NCBI RefSeq assembly: GCF_001570405.1
Contig: NZ_BBYM01000013.1
Span: forward strand, 104,360 to 168,359
Origin: Microtetraspora niveoalba
Lineage (GTDB): Bacteria; Actinomycetota; Actinomycetes; Streptosporangiales; Streptosporangiaceae
DNA length: 64,000 bases
Reading direction: 5' to 3'
Below, one piece after another: positions 1-8,718 of the stretch. Below the pieces are notes generated by a model. That model was given only the letters and a program-made list of their open reading frames with translations, did not search any database and was not told the origin of the DNA. The number at the start of each line of letters is the position of its first letter. The first letter of the stretch is position 1. The position numbers and the translations under genes were made by a program.

Positions 1-225
1 CCATGCGGGACCAGGTCGGCTGAGGCGGTCTTGAACAGGTATTCGGCGCGGGGGTAGGACAGGCGGCCGCGGCCGGTGGCCGGACAGAGTCGGCGGCCGC
101 GGGCGCTCGCCTGCCTGAGGCGGGGGCGCGGCGGTCGGCCAGGAACACCGGCCCGGCGGTGCCGCTCGCCCGGTACGGGCGAGCGGCGAGCTGGAGGGAC
201 GTGGCCCGAGAGCGGCATATGTGAC
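1..225 (-). pseudogene. Tyrosine recombinase (phage integrase) fragment, frameshifted, cut by window edge
   Basis: Reverse-strand translation gives two integrase-like blocks in different frames. The first is GPVFLADRRAPA at about 130-165. The second is LCPATGRGRLSYPRAEYLF at about 25-80, running off position 1. In actinobacterial tyrosine recombinases such blocks sit just before the LHQLRHS catalytic motif, which would lie outside the window. The one-base frame change between them suggests a decayed gene. A sequencing error is possible. No start codon or ribosome binding site (RBS) could be assigned. The call rests on motif memory only. Confidence 0.42.
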
Positions 226-797
226 AGGTAATGGAAATTCCCTGTCGCAGGACAGGGCCTCCTCACCCAAGCGGTATATCAACACAGAGTTACAGATGAT
301 TACGCTCAGTGCGCATGGTTGTCCGGGAGAGAGGAAAGGTCATGCAGCTGCCCATTCAATCCCCCCGCTCACGGCCGTCCTGAGCGCTGCTGCCTGAACG
401 GCCACCTCGACCTGCCCGCCGCCGTAGCCCCACCTGCTCCCCGGCCTGCCTCGTCTCACGCATCCTGCGTGAGCTGGGGAAACAGGCTTAAGCGTACGTT
501 TGTGTGCTTCCACCCGCCGAGGGGCGACACCGCCATCGCCGAACGCCTCGGCCTGGACAACATCTCCCACACCCCGCCGTACGTGCTCAGCGCCGGGCAC
601 CGGCGGCCCTCACCCCGACCCGGACAGCAGACACCCCCGGCAGGGCTGGACGCCTTCGCACCACACCACTCATCTGACGAGAAAGGCCACCGGATCTCCA
701 GCAGCTCCGAACACCGAGGTCAGGCACACATTTCCGTTCTTCCACATCCCGAAGGCCGCCTCAAAAGGCGTCTCCCACTCACAGAGAAGAAACAGCA
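226..797. other. Region without a clear gene upstream of the SGNH hydrolase
   Basis: No convincing long gene is visible. There is a short hairpin, CCCTGT-N6-ACAGGG, at 240-257. A 13-codon reading frame at 342-383 (+) encodes MQLPIQSPRSRPS and is preceded by GAGG with 7-nt spacing, so it could be a small leader or chance. The stretch around 500-600 encodes RLGLDNISHTPPYVLSAG on the + strand, which reads like protein, but no family was recognised and the flanking translation is low quality. It may be an old remnant. Confidence 0.3.
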
Positions 798-2033
798 GTG
801 CGCGCTACCATCCCACAGCATCCCCACAGTGGTCCCGCCGCCCCCCGCCGCCCCTGTCACCCCCGCCGCCTGCGCCGTGCCGGGCATGCTGGTCGTGTTC
901 TGGCACTCCTGGCGCTGAGCGCGACAGCCCTGGCCGTCCCCGCACCCGCCCAGGCCCAGGCGGCCGAGCAGGTGGCGGTGTCCTTGGGGGACAGCTTCAT
1001 CTCCGGCGAGGCAGGCCGATGGTGGGGCAACAGCACAGTGCCCGCCGCTGCGGGCTGCACCCGCGGCGGAACCGACCGGGCCGCTTATCGCAAGCTTTTG
1101 ATCTGCCGCTACGACCCCCAGCGGGTGTATGACGGCACGGCCGTGCACGGAGAGGGCACCGGATGTCACCGCTCCGATGTGGCCGAGATCACCGGGCTGG
1201 GCCAGGCCGGGCTCACCCCGGTCAACCTGGCCTGTTCAGGGGCGGAGACCCGGCACGTCATCAACGAGGCGTTCAAAGAGAACACCGCCTCCCAAGCCGA
1301 ACTGCTTGCGCAGGTTGCCGCCACCCAGCAGGTCAAGGTGGTCGTGCTGTCGATCGGCGGCAACGACCTGAACTTGTCCGGGATGCTGCGCCGCTGCGCC
1401 GCGATGTACATGGCGGGCGACAAGCGCTCCTGCGCCTCCACGGGCGAGGGCGATCGGCTTCTGGCCGCGCTACCGGCGGTGGAGCAGCAGGTGACCCTGG
1501 CGGTGCAGAAGATCCGCCAGGTGATGAGCCAGGCGTCCGCCCGTTCCGCCGGCTACCGGCTGATCCTGCAGTCCTATCCCTCTCCGGTGCCCTCCTCGGC
1601 CCGGGTGCGCTACGGCGAGGGCGGCGGCGGCAAGGCCACCAAACGTACGCTCGTGGGCGGCTGCCCGCTGTGGGACGCCGACTTCGACCTGATGCACGAC
1701 ACCCTGGCACCCGCGATCGACGCCATGCTGCGACGGGTCGCCACCGCGACCGGGGCGGAGTTCCTGAGCATGCTGGGCGCCGTGGAGGGCCACGCGTTGT
1801 GCGAGCAGGGCACAAGCCAAGCCGGCCCGCTGGACGACGCCGCCGAACTGGGCGACACGATGGAGTGGGTACGGTACGGCACCGCCGACGCGAAGATCAG
1901 CCAGGGACACCAGCAGGAGGCCATGCACCCCAACGCGTTCGGCCAGCAGGCGCTCGGCCGCTGCCTGCTGGCCCTCTACCGCAATCCCAGCACCCAGCCC
2001 TGCAACGCGGGCACACCCAGGAGTCAGACGTGA
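798..2033 (+). CDS. Secreted SGNH/GDSL-family hydrolase
   Basis: A 411-residue exported esterase or lipase of the SGNH family. An Arg-rich n-region and hydrophobic stretch (residues about 30-55, ending AQAQA) form a signal peptide. The nucleophile block is VSLGDSFISG (Ser66), the GGND block gives the oxyanion Asn, and the catalytic His is in HPNAFGQ (His377). Several Cys residues suggest disulfides in an extracellular enzyme. GTG start at 798 after AGAAG; the n-region is unusually long, so a later start cannot be excluded. It is probably monocistronic, with a strong hairpin about 210 nt downstream. The substrate (lipid, acetylated polysaccharide or other ester) cannot be told from sequence. 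Confidence 0.85.
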   Translation: MRATIPQHPHSGPAAPRRPCHPRRLRRAGHAGRVLALLALSATALAVPAPAQAQAAEQVAVSLGDSFISGEAGRWWGNSTVPAAAGCTRGGTDRAAYRKLLICRYDPQRVYDGTAVHGEGTGCHRSDVAEITGLGQAGLTPVNLACSGAETRHVINEAFKENTASQAELLAQVAATQQVKVVVLSIGGNDLNLSGMLRRCAAMYMAGDKRSCASTGEGDRLLAALPAVEQQVTLAVQKIRQVMSQASARSAGYRLILQSYPSPVPSSARVRYGEGGGGKATKRTLVGGCPLWDADFDLMHDTLAPAIDAMLRRVATATGAEFLSMLGAVEGHALCEQGTSQAGPLDDAAELGDTMEWVRYGTADAKISQGHQQEAMHPNAFGQQALGRCLLALYRNPSTQPCNAGTPRSQT

Positions 2034-2972
2034 TCCATTCCACAGCCTGCACATAGTCCTCGACGTCACCGTCATCGAACTCACCGACGAACTCCCACCA
2101 GCGCCCGGCTGACCAACCCCGATTCCGCGGTCCGGAACACGACGTGCCGATATCTGTACGGTCCGGCTCGATTCCCCAAAGATCGCTCACACGGGTCCCC
2201 GTGCGGGAATCACGGGCCGCGCGACTATCGCATCCGCCTCATCGCGAGGGGCCTGCCACGAACCGTGTGGCAGGCCCCTCTTTCATGACGCCTGGAAGAC
2301 CGGGGGCAGCCGCTGGGCAGCCCGGTGCCTGCCCGGTCCGATTACTCCGTCGCCTTCAAGCACGGTATAAGGCCGACTCGCGGCATGTTGAGATCTGCCA
2401 GGCATTTTCTGAAATCGCCAGCGGATGGCGGAACGCGTGGAGCGTGGTCTGCCTGACGCGGTCGCCCGCCGCGCCCCGCCCCTCCCCCTTCAGGCCGTCC
2501 GCGCCCTTGACGGCGCGACAGGCGGGGCACCTGGCGACCGCGCACGTGAGGTCATAGATCAATCGCCGGATACGGCGATGACCGGGTGTGGCCGATCGCG
2601 CCGCGGCGATCTCGGGTGACACCCGCCGGGGCCGACCGGCCCGGTGAACAGGCCCGACATGGGCCCGCGCGGCCGCGGGAGCATGCGCCGGCCAGGAAGG
2701 GGGCCGCGCGCGTCACACAAGGGCGATATCGATGACATTTCGCCTTATCAGCGATATCCGAAGGACTGCTCAACGAAGCAACCTACGTCCATCAACAAAA
2801 GAAAAGAAATCAGCAAGATCTGTTAATCCAGGTTTCGGTTCACGCGGAAAGGGAGAGGCCAAGCGGCATTCGAAGCAATTCTCGAGCGGTTACCAAGGTT
2901 GAGCATTTTCCACCATCAACCGATTCGAGAACTATTACGCCGGGTTGCGAAACCCATCCAAGGAGAACCAAG
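2034..2972. other. Long intergenic region
   Basis: Nothing supportable as a full gene. On the minus strand, 2190 down to about 2034 reads GRWWEFVGEFDDGDVEDY in an open frame with a GTG at 2190. This looks protein-like but has no good RBS and runs into the SGNH gene antisense, so it may be a remnant. A strong hairpin terminator sits at 2246-2283. The 2720-2960 segment is comparatively AT-rich and must hold the promoter of the next gene; no convincing -35/-10 pair was seen. Confidence 0.4.
2246..2283 (+). terminator. Strong intrinsic-type hairpin
   Basis: A perfect 14-bp stem (GAGGGGCCTGCCAC and its complement) with a 7-nt loop is followed by TTTC on the + strand. It lies 213 nt downstream of the SGNH gene stop and has no T-run on the other side, so it is most likely its terminator. 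Confidence 0.7.
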
Positions 2973-4145
2973 TTGCTCAAGTCCAGCAAGCTGGCCGGGG
3001 TGCTCATGATCAGCACTGTGGTGGCGGGAGGCGCCGTGGCTGCGAGCGGGGTCGTCACCCCCGCCTTCGCGGACGGCATCCCCGTACCGGTGGTCACCGG
3101 CCACCATGGTGGCTTCACCGGCCCTCCGGGCAACAGGAACAGGAACCACAACAGGAACCGGAACCGGAACCACAACCGGAACCACGAGCACCAGCGAGAG
3201 CGTCAGCACGAGCGCCAGAAGCAGGACCAGAAGGTGCGGAACATCATCGTGACGCCGCACAGGCCGCGCGTCCGGATCGAGCCGACCCGGCCGACAACCC
3301 GGCCGCTACCGCCGCCGCCCGCCGTGCCGCCCGCGCCGCCGACGACAACGACAACGACAACGCCGCCCGCACCGCCCACAAGGCCCACACGGCCCACGCC
3401 ACCCACGCTGCCGCCGCCGGCCACGCCCCCGGCGACAACGACACCGCCGGCCACGGTCACCACCCATCCCACCCCCACTCCCACGCCGACACCCACGCCG
3501 ACACCCACGCCGACGCCCACGCCCACGGCCACGGCCGTGGTCACCACCGACACCGTCACCACGGACACCGTCACCACGGACACCGTCACCACGGACACGG
3601 TCACCACGGATGCCGTCACCACGGTCGTCGGGGCGGCCACCGCGACATGCGCTTCCGGGCTCGGCCTCGCGGGGCTCTCCATCGGGGCGAACACGGGGCT
3701 CTCCGCCGGCGCCTCCCTCGATGCGAACGCGACCGCCGCCTGGGTGCCCGTGTTTCTCGTCGACGCGAGCCCCGCGACCGTCGCCGCCGCGGCAGGCGTC
3801 AACGCGGACCTCGGGACACTTGTCACGGCAGACGTCGGCGCCGGTCTCGGACTGGGTGTCGGGGTGCTTGCCACGGCGGATGCCGGTGCCGGTCTCGGGA
3901 CGGCTGTCACGGCGGATGCCGGCGCCGGTCTCGGACTGGGTCTCGGAACGGCTGTCACGGCGGACGCCGGCGCCGGTCTCGGGACGGCTGTCACGGCGGA
4001 CGCCGGCGCCGGTCTCGGACTGGGTCTCGGAACGGCTGTCACGGCGGACGCCGGCGCCGGTCTCGGCACGCTTGCCACGGCGGACGTCGACGCCGGTCTC
4101 GGACTGGGTGCCGGGACGAACGCCTGCGTCGTCCCCTCCTTCTGA
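2973..4145 (+). CDS. Secreted low-complexity repeat protein
   Basis: A 390-residue protein of unknown function. The TTG start is set by AGGAGA 7 nt upstream. A signal peptide (residues 1-34, cleavage near AFA-DG) is followed by four compositional blocks: an Asn/Arg/His repeat (about 50-80), a Pro/Thr stretch with PTPTPT runs (about 105-185), VTTDT repeats (about 190-215), and a Gly/Ala domain. The last holds degenerate repeats around TADAGAGLGLGLGTA (about 275-380) and a few Cys. No catalytic motif is seen. A cell-surface, sheath or spore-coat-like structural role is a guess. Both strands are open over most of the gene because of repeat composition. Confidence 0.7.
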   Translation: MLKSSKLAGVLMISTVVAGGAVAASGVVTPAFADGIPVPVVTGHHGGFTGPPGNRNRNHNRNRNRNHNRNHEHQRERQHERQKQDQKVRNIIVTPHRPRVRIEPTRPTTRPLPPPPAVPPAPPTTTTTTTPPAPPTRPTRPTPPTLPPPATPPATTTPPATVTTHPTPTPTPTPTPTPTPTPTPTATAVVTTDTVTTDTVTTDTVTTDTVTTDAVTTVVGAATATCASGLGLAGLSIGANTGLSAGASLDANATAAWVPVFLVDASPATVAAAAGVNADLGTLVTADVGAGLGLGVGVLATADAGAGLGTAVTADAGAGLGLGLGTAVTADAGAGLGTAVTADAGAGLGLGLGTAVTADAGAGLGTLATADVDAGLGLGAGTNACVVPSF

Positions 4146-4544
4146 CCCTCGGTCCGTGTGCGGCGGCCGTCCGCTCAGCCGGTACGGCCGCCGCGCACCG
4201 GCCGCCGCCGCGCCCGTCACCCTCCGTCGGGAGCGCGGCGGGGACACCCGACCGGAACCGCACTCCGCGTGATCCGTCGCCGGAAACAGCTCATATCGTC
4301 CGGCCGCCAGGAACGGCTCACATCGTCCGACCGCCGGTCCGGGGCACGGATGCCGGACGGCTCCCGGCGCTACCGGCCGGTAACGCCGAACGACGCCCCG
4401 CCGGGGCGCACCCGATGATCGGCTGAACACCCGGCGACGACCGTAGAGATCGCGACTTGCGAGCCACTGGCAAACCTCCGGCGGTCGTCCCCGCCGCCCA
4501 GCCGTCGGGTCAGACGCGAGCGAAGCGGGGACTCACGCGCGCCC
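4146..4544. other. Intergenic region between convergent genes
   Basis: No gene recognised. Two imperfect direct copies of GCTCAYATCGTCCGRCCGCC lie near 4289 and 4316. ACCGTAGAGATCGCGAC at 4440-4456 is identical to 17 nt of the promoter in front of the TAP-type hydrolase near 8604, but the partner operator (GGTGAGG..CCACC) is absent here. It looks like an orphan copy of a promoter segment. Confidence 0.35.
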
Positions 4545-5069
4545 TCATGACGGATCGCGCGACGTGGGGCCGCAGGTCACCTCCGCGGCGGCGGGCGGGC
4601 ACGGCATGGTCCAGTCGGGTGTCGTCACGAGCACGGCGACGCCGGGCGGCACGCTCAAGGTGTAGACGGCGCGGCAGCCGGGATCCACCCGCCCCGCCTC
4701 CCGCGGGCAGGTCACCTCGGCGCGCAGCGTCTTCCCCGACTCCCAGGTCTCCCTCATCGAGGGCGGCTCGCCGTGCCAGGTGGTCTCCCGTTCGACGGAG
4801 AGGCGCCCGGGGACGCCCGGAGCCACCCGCACGCCGACCCGCCCCCGCACGTCCACGATGATCCGCGGCGTGGTGACGGCGTACGTCACGGTCCTCGTCT
4901 CGGTCGTGCTCCGGTCGAGGACCGACGACTCGTACGAGCCGGGGAAGGAGAAGTCGTAGCCGTGGGGCACGCGGATCTCCGACCACGCCGCCACCGCCAT
5001 CCCCACCACGGCGGACACGGTCAGCGCCGCGCCGGCGGCGATCCACCTCGTCCGCACCGCTCTTCGCAT
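4545..5069 (-). CDS. Membrane-anchored exported protein linked to a two-component system
   Basis: A 174-residue protein with one N-terminal membrane segment (about residues 7-28) followed by an extracytoplasmic, probably beta-rich domain with three Cys (TCPRE, GCRAVY, VTCGP). There is no lipobox and no family was recognised. ATG at 5069 is chosen for GAGGCGG just upstream; a TTG at 5084 overlaps the response-regulator stop and is an alternative. The gene lies directly downstream of the response regulator in the same operon, so it may be an accessory sensor or an output of that system. Confidence 0.65.
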   Translation of the reverse strand: MRRAVRTRWIAAGAALTVSAVVGMAVAAWSEIRVPHGYDFSFPGSYESSVLDRSTTETRTVTYAVTTPRIIVDVRGRVGVRVAPGVPGRLSVERETTWHGEPPSMRETWESGKTLRAEVTCPREAGRVDPGCRAVYTLSVPPGVAVLVTTPDWTMPCPPAAAEVTCGPTSRDPS

Positions 5070-5080
5070 GATGCCGCCTC

Positions 5081-5722
5081 TCAAATCTTCAGGAACCGCA
5101 GTACGGCCAGCACCCGCCGGTGATCCTTCTCTGCGCCGGAGAGCCCGAGCTTGGCGAAGATGTTGTTGATGTGCTTGCCGACCGCGCTTTCGGAGACCAC
5201 GAGGGCCTCCGCGATCCCGGCGTTGGACCGTCCCTCCGCGATCAGCGCGAGCACCTCGTACTCCCTGCGGGTCAGCAGGTCCAGCGGATCGCTGTGCCGG
5301 CGCACCAGCAGTTGGGCGACCACCTCGGGGTCCAGGGCGGTGCCGCCCGCGGCGACCCGCCGCAGCGAGTCCAGGAACTCGGCGACGTCGGCCACCCGGT
5401 CCTTGAGCAGGTATCCGACGCCGGTCGTCGCCATGGACAACAACCGGGTCGCGTAGTGCTCCTCGACGTACTGCGAGAGCACGAGGATGGGCAGCTCCGG
5501 CCGCCGGTGCCGCAGCAGCAGCGCCGCGCGCAGGCCCTCGTCGGTGTGCGACGGCGGCATCCGCACGTCGGTGACGACGAGATCGGGCTCGTGGTCGTCC
5601 ACCGCCCGCAGCAGCCCCTCGGCGTCGGACACCGCGGCCACGACCTCGATGCCGGCGGATCCGAGGACCCAGACGAGGCCCTCCCTGAGGAGGACGAAGT
5701 CCTCGGCGAGCACTACGCGCAC
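5081..5722 (-). CDS. NarL/FixJ-family response regulator
   Basis: A 213-residue cytoplasmic DNA-binding regulator. The receiver domain (1-120) has the acidic pocket near Glu7/Asp8, phospho-acceptor Asp52 (VVTDVRMP) and a KD pair (LLKDRV). A C-terminal LuxR-type HTH follows (LTRREYEVLALIAEGRSN, SESAVGKHINNIFAKLGL). The GTG start at 5722 overlaps the 3' end of the kinase gene by 10 nt and is preceded by GAGGTGGAG, implying translational coupling. The cognate kinase is the overlapping upstream gene. Likely targets are its own operon and the neighbouring TAP-type hydrolase, because both promoters share one operator. Confidence 0.92.
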   Translation of the reverse strand: MRVVLAEDFVLLREGLVWVLGSAGIEVVAAVSDAEGLLRAVDDHEPDLVVTDVRMPPSHTDEGLRAALLLRHRRPELPILVLSQYVEEHYATRLLSMATTGVGYLLKDRVADVAEFLDSLRRVAAGGTALDPEVVAQLLVRRHSDPLDLLTRREYEVLALIAEGRSNAGIAEALVVSESAVGKHINNIFAKLGLSGAEKDHRRVLAVLRFLKI

Positions 5723-6939
5723 GGCAGCTCCACCTCTATCGTCGTCGGGCCGCCGCTCGGGCTGTCGATGCGCAGGGTCCCGTCCACCGACCCCGCACGT
5801 TGCGCGAGGCCGCGCAGGCCCGATCCGTTGGCGGGCTCGGCGCCCCCGCGTCCGTCGTCGCGTACGACGAGGCGGAGCACGTCGCCGTCGCGGCGCACGG
5901 CGACCTCGGCCTCGGATGCCTCCGCGTGCTTGGCGACGTTGGTCAGCGCCTCGGAGACGACGAAGAACGCCACCGCCTCGATCACGGGAGCGACGCGTTC
6001 CGGCACATCGACGCTGAGCCGTACGGGGAAGGGGGCGCGCGCCGCGAGGCCGGACATCGCCGCGTCCAAACCCTGGTCGTTGAGCACGGCCGGGTGCAGC
6101 CCCCGCACGACGTCGCGCAGTTCCTTCAACGCCTGCTTGGCCTCCTCGTGCGAGCGCACGATCACCTGGCGGGCGGGCTCCGGCAGGTCGGTGAAAGCGG
6201 TGCGCGCCATGCCCAGGTTGAGGGCGAGCGACACGAGCCGCTGCTGCGTGCCGTCGTGCAGGTCGCGTTCGATCCGGCGGCGTTCCGCGTCGGCCGCCTC
6301 GACCACCTCGGCCCGGCTCTCCCGCAGCGTCTCCACCCGCCGGGACAGCTCGTCTTTCACGCTGGGACCGAGCAGCGCCCGCGCCGCGACCGTGTCGAGC
6401 GCGGCGATCCCTTGGAGCAGCCACGGCACCACCACGAACAGCGCGAGCGCGCCCGCCGCGGGCAGGGCGGCGGTCCAGCCGCCTCCGGCCATCAGGAGTT
6501 GCACGGCGACGACGGCCGCGACCAGGCACGCCGACCACGTCACGACCCCGCTCAGGAAGCCCACCGCGCCGATCAGGGGCCCGATCGCCACGTGATAGGC
6601 GATCTGCCGCCACAGACCGCCCGATCGTGCCTGCGGGAAGAGCAGCCTGAGCGGGCTCCCGTTCCGGGCGGGACGCGGCAGCGGGGGGATCTCCGTTTCG
6701 AGGAAGGCGGCGAACCGGGAGCGCTGCACCCAGGTGAGCAGCGGCGTGATCCGGGTGAGGACCAGCAGCGCGACCAGGGGGACGACGATCGTCCACGCCA
6801 GGACGACCGACACCGCGACCAGCCCCGAGATCGCCGCCATCGAGATGAGCGCGATCGGGACGCCCGCCGTCACATGGATGGTACGGAGCCAGGTCGGCGA
6901 CGACCAGTGGCCGCGAATCCGGTCCCAGGGAGTGGTCAT
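5713..6939 (-). CDS. Sensor histidine kinase, NarL-type (HisKA_3)
   Basis: A 408-residue membrane kinase. It has two pairs of hydrophobic segments (about 25-70 and 118-185), then a coiled dimerisation region, the HisKA_3 motif ERDLHDGTQQRL (phospho-acceptor His228), and a HATPase domain with N-box EALTNVAKHAE and G-box DDGRGG, SGLRGLAQR. ATG start. It phosphorylates the overlapping response regulator. The signal is unknown, but the membrane-embedded sensor with short loops suggests an envelope or membrane cue. The promoter carries a near-perfect 24-bp dyad that recurs in front of the adjacent secreted hydrolase gene. Confidence 0.92.
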   Translation of the reverse strand: MTTPWDRIRGHWSSPTWLRTIHVTAGVPIALISMAAISGLVAVSVVLAWTIVVPLVALLVLTRITPLLTWVQRSRFAAFLETEIPPLPRPARNGSPLRLLFPQARSGGLWRQIAYHVAIGPLIGAVGFLSGVVTWSACLVAAVVAVQLLMAGGGWTAALPAAGALALFVVVPWLLQGIAALDTVAARALLGPSVKDELSRRVETLRESRAEVVEAADAERRRIERDLHDGTQQRLVSLALNLGMARTAFTDLPEPARQVIVRSHEEAKQALKELRDVVRGLHPAVLNDQGLDAAMSGLAARAPFPVRLSVDVPERVAPVIEAVAFFVVSEALTNVAKHAEASEAEVAVRRDGDVLRLVVRDDGRGGAEPANGSGLRGLAQRAGSVDGTLRIDSPSGGPTTIEVELPCA

Positions 6940-6993
6940 GCGCCAACCCTAGAGATCGGTACGGCGCGGCGACATGAGCTGTACATCCCAGAA

Positions 6994-7017
6994 GATGGTG
7001 AGGTAAACCCCACCATC
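6994..7017 (-). promoter_or_regulatory. Dyad operator of the two-component operon
   Basis: The near-perfect palindrome GATGGTG-A-GGT-AA-ACC-C-CACCATC has its core GGTGAGGTAAACCCCACC at 6997-7014, 58 nt before the kinase start. The same core recurs with 15 of 18 identical bases 59 nt before the TAP-type hydrolase start. TAGAGATCG, GACATG and CATCCC between operator and start are also conserved in both. It is probably the response-regulator site. Confidence 0.7.
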
Positions 7018-7096
7018 CCCCGGACCACCGCCAAGGCGGAAGCGGCGTATGCGCGCCTTTCCGCCGCGCCACCACCGCGGCGCCACCACCGTCGTG

Positions 7097-8596
7097 TCAT
7101 CGCCGGCGGGGTGAGCAGAGGGCGCCTGCGGGGGGCGGCGTCAGCTTCGTCAGATACCGGTCGGCGTACCCGGTCACGCACGGGTTCTTCGCCCGCAGGT
7201 AGACGACGTGCACGGGGCCGTCGAATCGGACGGCGCCCGATCCGGGGATCCTGCTCACCAGGAGTTCGGTGACCGGAAAGTCCCGGTCACCGCCGAGTCC
7301 CAGTACCGGAGGCAGGCCGACCGGCAGGGGGCGTGGCGAATTCACCGGCCGGTGCCGCCAGCCGGAGCAGGCCAATGCCTCCAGCCCGATGCCGACCCCG
7401 GCGCCGAAGTCGCGGGAGATCCGCTCGCTGTAACGGCGGTCGCCGACCAGTTCCTCGTACCCCAGTCCGACGAGGCCGTCGGAGCACCGGCTCGCCACCG
7501 CGCCCGGCGAACTCCAGCTCGCGGAGATGCCCAGGATCTGCTCGCCGAACCAGGCGAAGTCGCCCTTGCTCGCCTTGAGCAGCGCGCCGGCGAACTCCGG
7601 CGCCTTCTCCGGAACGGGGAGGACCAGCCGGGCCAGCGCCTTGAGGTGCAGATCAGTCAGTCTGATCTCGCCCAGCCGGGCGGAGGTGTACGTGACGGGC
7701 TCGCGGCCGGTGCTCTTGATCAGCCCGCGCCAGAGCCGACGCACGTTCCGCCCCCGCAGGGCGCACGCTTCGTCACCGGCGCACCAGGTGGTGAAGCGCG
7801 TGAACGCCGCCTCGGTAGCGCCCAGTTGCGCGCGTTCCACCCCCCGCCAGCCGACCGTCGGGTCGGGCGTGCTGTCGAAAACCACGGCACGGACGCGTCC
7901 TGGATGAAGCCGCGCGTACGCGGCGGCCGGAACCCCGCCGTAGGAGAAGGCCAGCATGTTGAGCCTGTCCTGGCCGAGGGCGGTTCGGATCGCCTCCATG
8001 TCCCCGGCCACCGAGGACGAGTCCAGGTGGTCGGCCAGACCGGTCGTGTCGTCCCGACGGCACCGATCGACCAGGCGTTCAAGGGCGACGGCCTGGGCCT
8101 CGTACGCGGCGCGGTCACGCGGGTCATTGAGCGGCAGCCCGGGAACCCCGCAGGAAGGCGGCAGATAGCGTCCGGCCGCGCTGGTGCGCGGGTTGTAGCT
8201 GACGACATCGAAGTGCTCGCGCAACTTCGTGAACGACTCCGGAGCCGGGGAAAGGACGCCTTGGATCCCCGGACCGCCGTCGGGCACCACGAGAACGCTG
8301 CCGAGGCGGAGCGACGGATCGGTGGCGGGCAGCCGAGCGAGGTCCAGCTTGATCGTGGCTCCACCCGGCGCGGACCTGTCCACCGGAACCTCGATGGCGG
8401 CACATTCCATATCGGCCGGGCCCTGGCCGGCAGAGCAGGACCTCCAGGTGAGGGTCGGCGCGGCCTGGGCCGCTACCGGCAGTACGGCCGGGCCCAGGAA
8501 CGCGGACAGGGCCGAGAGGGCGACCGGCACGGCCCTCACCCGATACGCGGAGCGCACCGGTGCCGGTCCGACCGGCCGTTTCGTTCGGTTTTCCAT
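7097..8596 (-). CDS. Secreted alpha/beta hydrolase, TAP-like (tripeptidyl-aminopeptidase-type)
   Basis: A 499-residue exported hydrolase. The signal peptide spans about 20-46 (VAAQA). The alpha/beta fold shows the oxyanion block VVPDGGPGIQG and the nucleophile elbow MLAFSYGG (Ser218, where the usual first Gly is Ala). The putative acid is in LGGDRDFPV. A C-terminal TAP-like segment HVVYLRAKNPC stands where the family usually has GHG. The deviations at the elbow and at the His motif may mean an altered active site. ATG at 8596 is chosen over the longer open frame. The promoter shares the two-component operator, so expression probably follows that system. Confidence 0.82.
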   Translation of the reverse strand: MENRTKRPVGPAPVRSAYRVRAVPVALSALSAFLGPAVLPVAAQAAPTLTWRSCSAGQGPADMECAAIEVPVDRSAPGGATIKLDLARLPATDPSLRLGSVLVVPDGGPGIQGVLSPAPESFTKLREHFDVVSYNPRTSAAGRYLPPSCGVPGLPLNDPRDRAAYEAQAVALERLVDRCRRDDTTGLADHLDSSSVAGDMEAIRTALGQDRLNMLAFSYGGVPAAAYARLHPGRVRAVVFDSTPDPTVGWRGVERAQLGATEAAFTRFTTWCAGDEACALRGRNVRRLWRGLIKSTGREPVTYTSARLGEIRLTDLHLKALARLVLPVPEKAPEFAGALLKASKGDFAWFGEQILGISASWSSPGAVASRCSDGLVGLGYEELVGDRRYSERISRDFGAGVGIGLEALACSGWRHRPVNSPRPLPVGLPPVLGLGGDRDFPVTELLVSRIPGSGAVRFDGPVHVVYLRAKNPCVTGYADRYLTKLTPPPAGALCSPRRR

Positions 8597-8654
8597 GCGC
8601 TCACCGTAGAGATCGCGACCGGCCCGATGACATGGCCGAGGCATCCCGAAACAA

Positions 8655-8672
8655 GGTGAGGCACACTCCACC
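8655..8672 (-). promoter_or_regulatory. Second copy of the two-component operator
   Basis: GGTGAGGCACACTCCACC lies 59 nt before the hydrolase ATG, with flanking AAGGTG/CACCTT symmetry. It matches the operator at 6997-7014 in sequence, orientation and distance. The downstream segment also shares CATCCC, GACATG and TAGAGATCG with the kinase promoter. Confidence 0.7.
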
Positions 8673-8718
8673 TTCGCCCGTGCGCCCAGCCCCACCGCTC
8701 ACCGCCGCCGTGGGCGCG

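Noticed and set aside
2945..4430. Long open frames on both strands across the repeat protein, including His-rich ones
   Set aside because: They arise from the repeat composition and high GC. Only the 2973 frame has an RBS and a signal peptide.
5120..7272. Long plus-strand open frames antisense to the two-component genes
   Set aside because: No family similarity or RBS; the minus-strand kinase and regulator explain the region.
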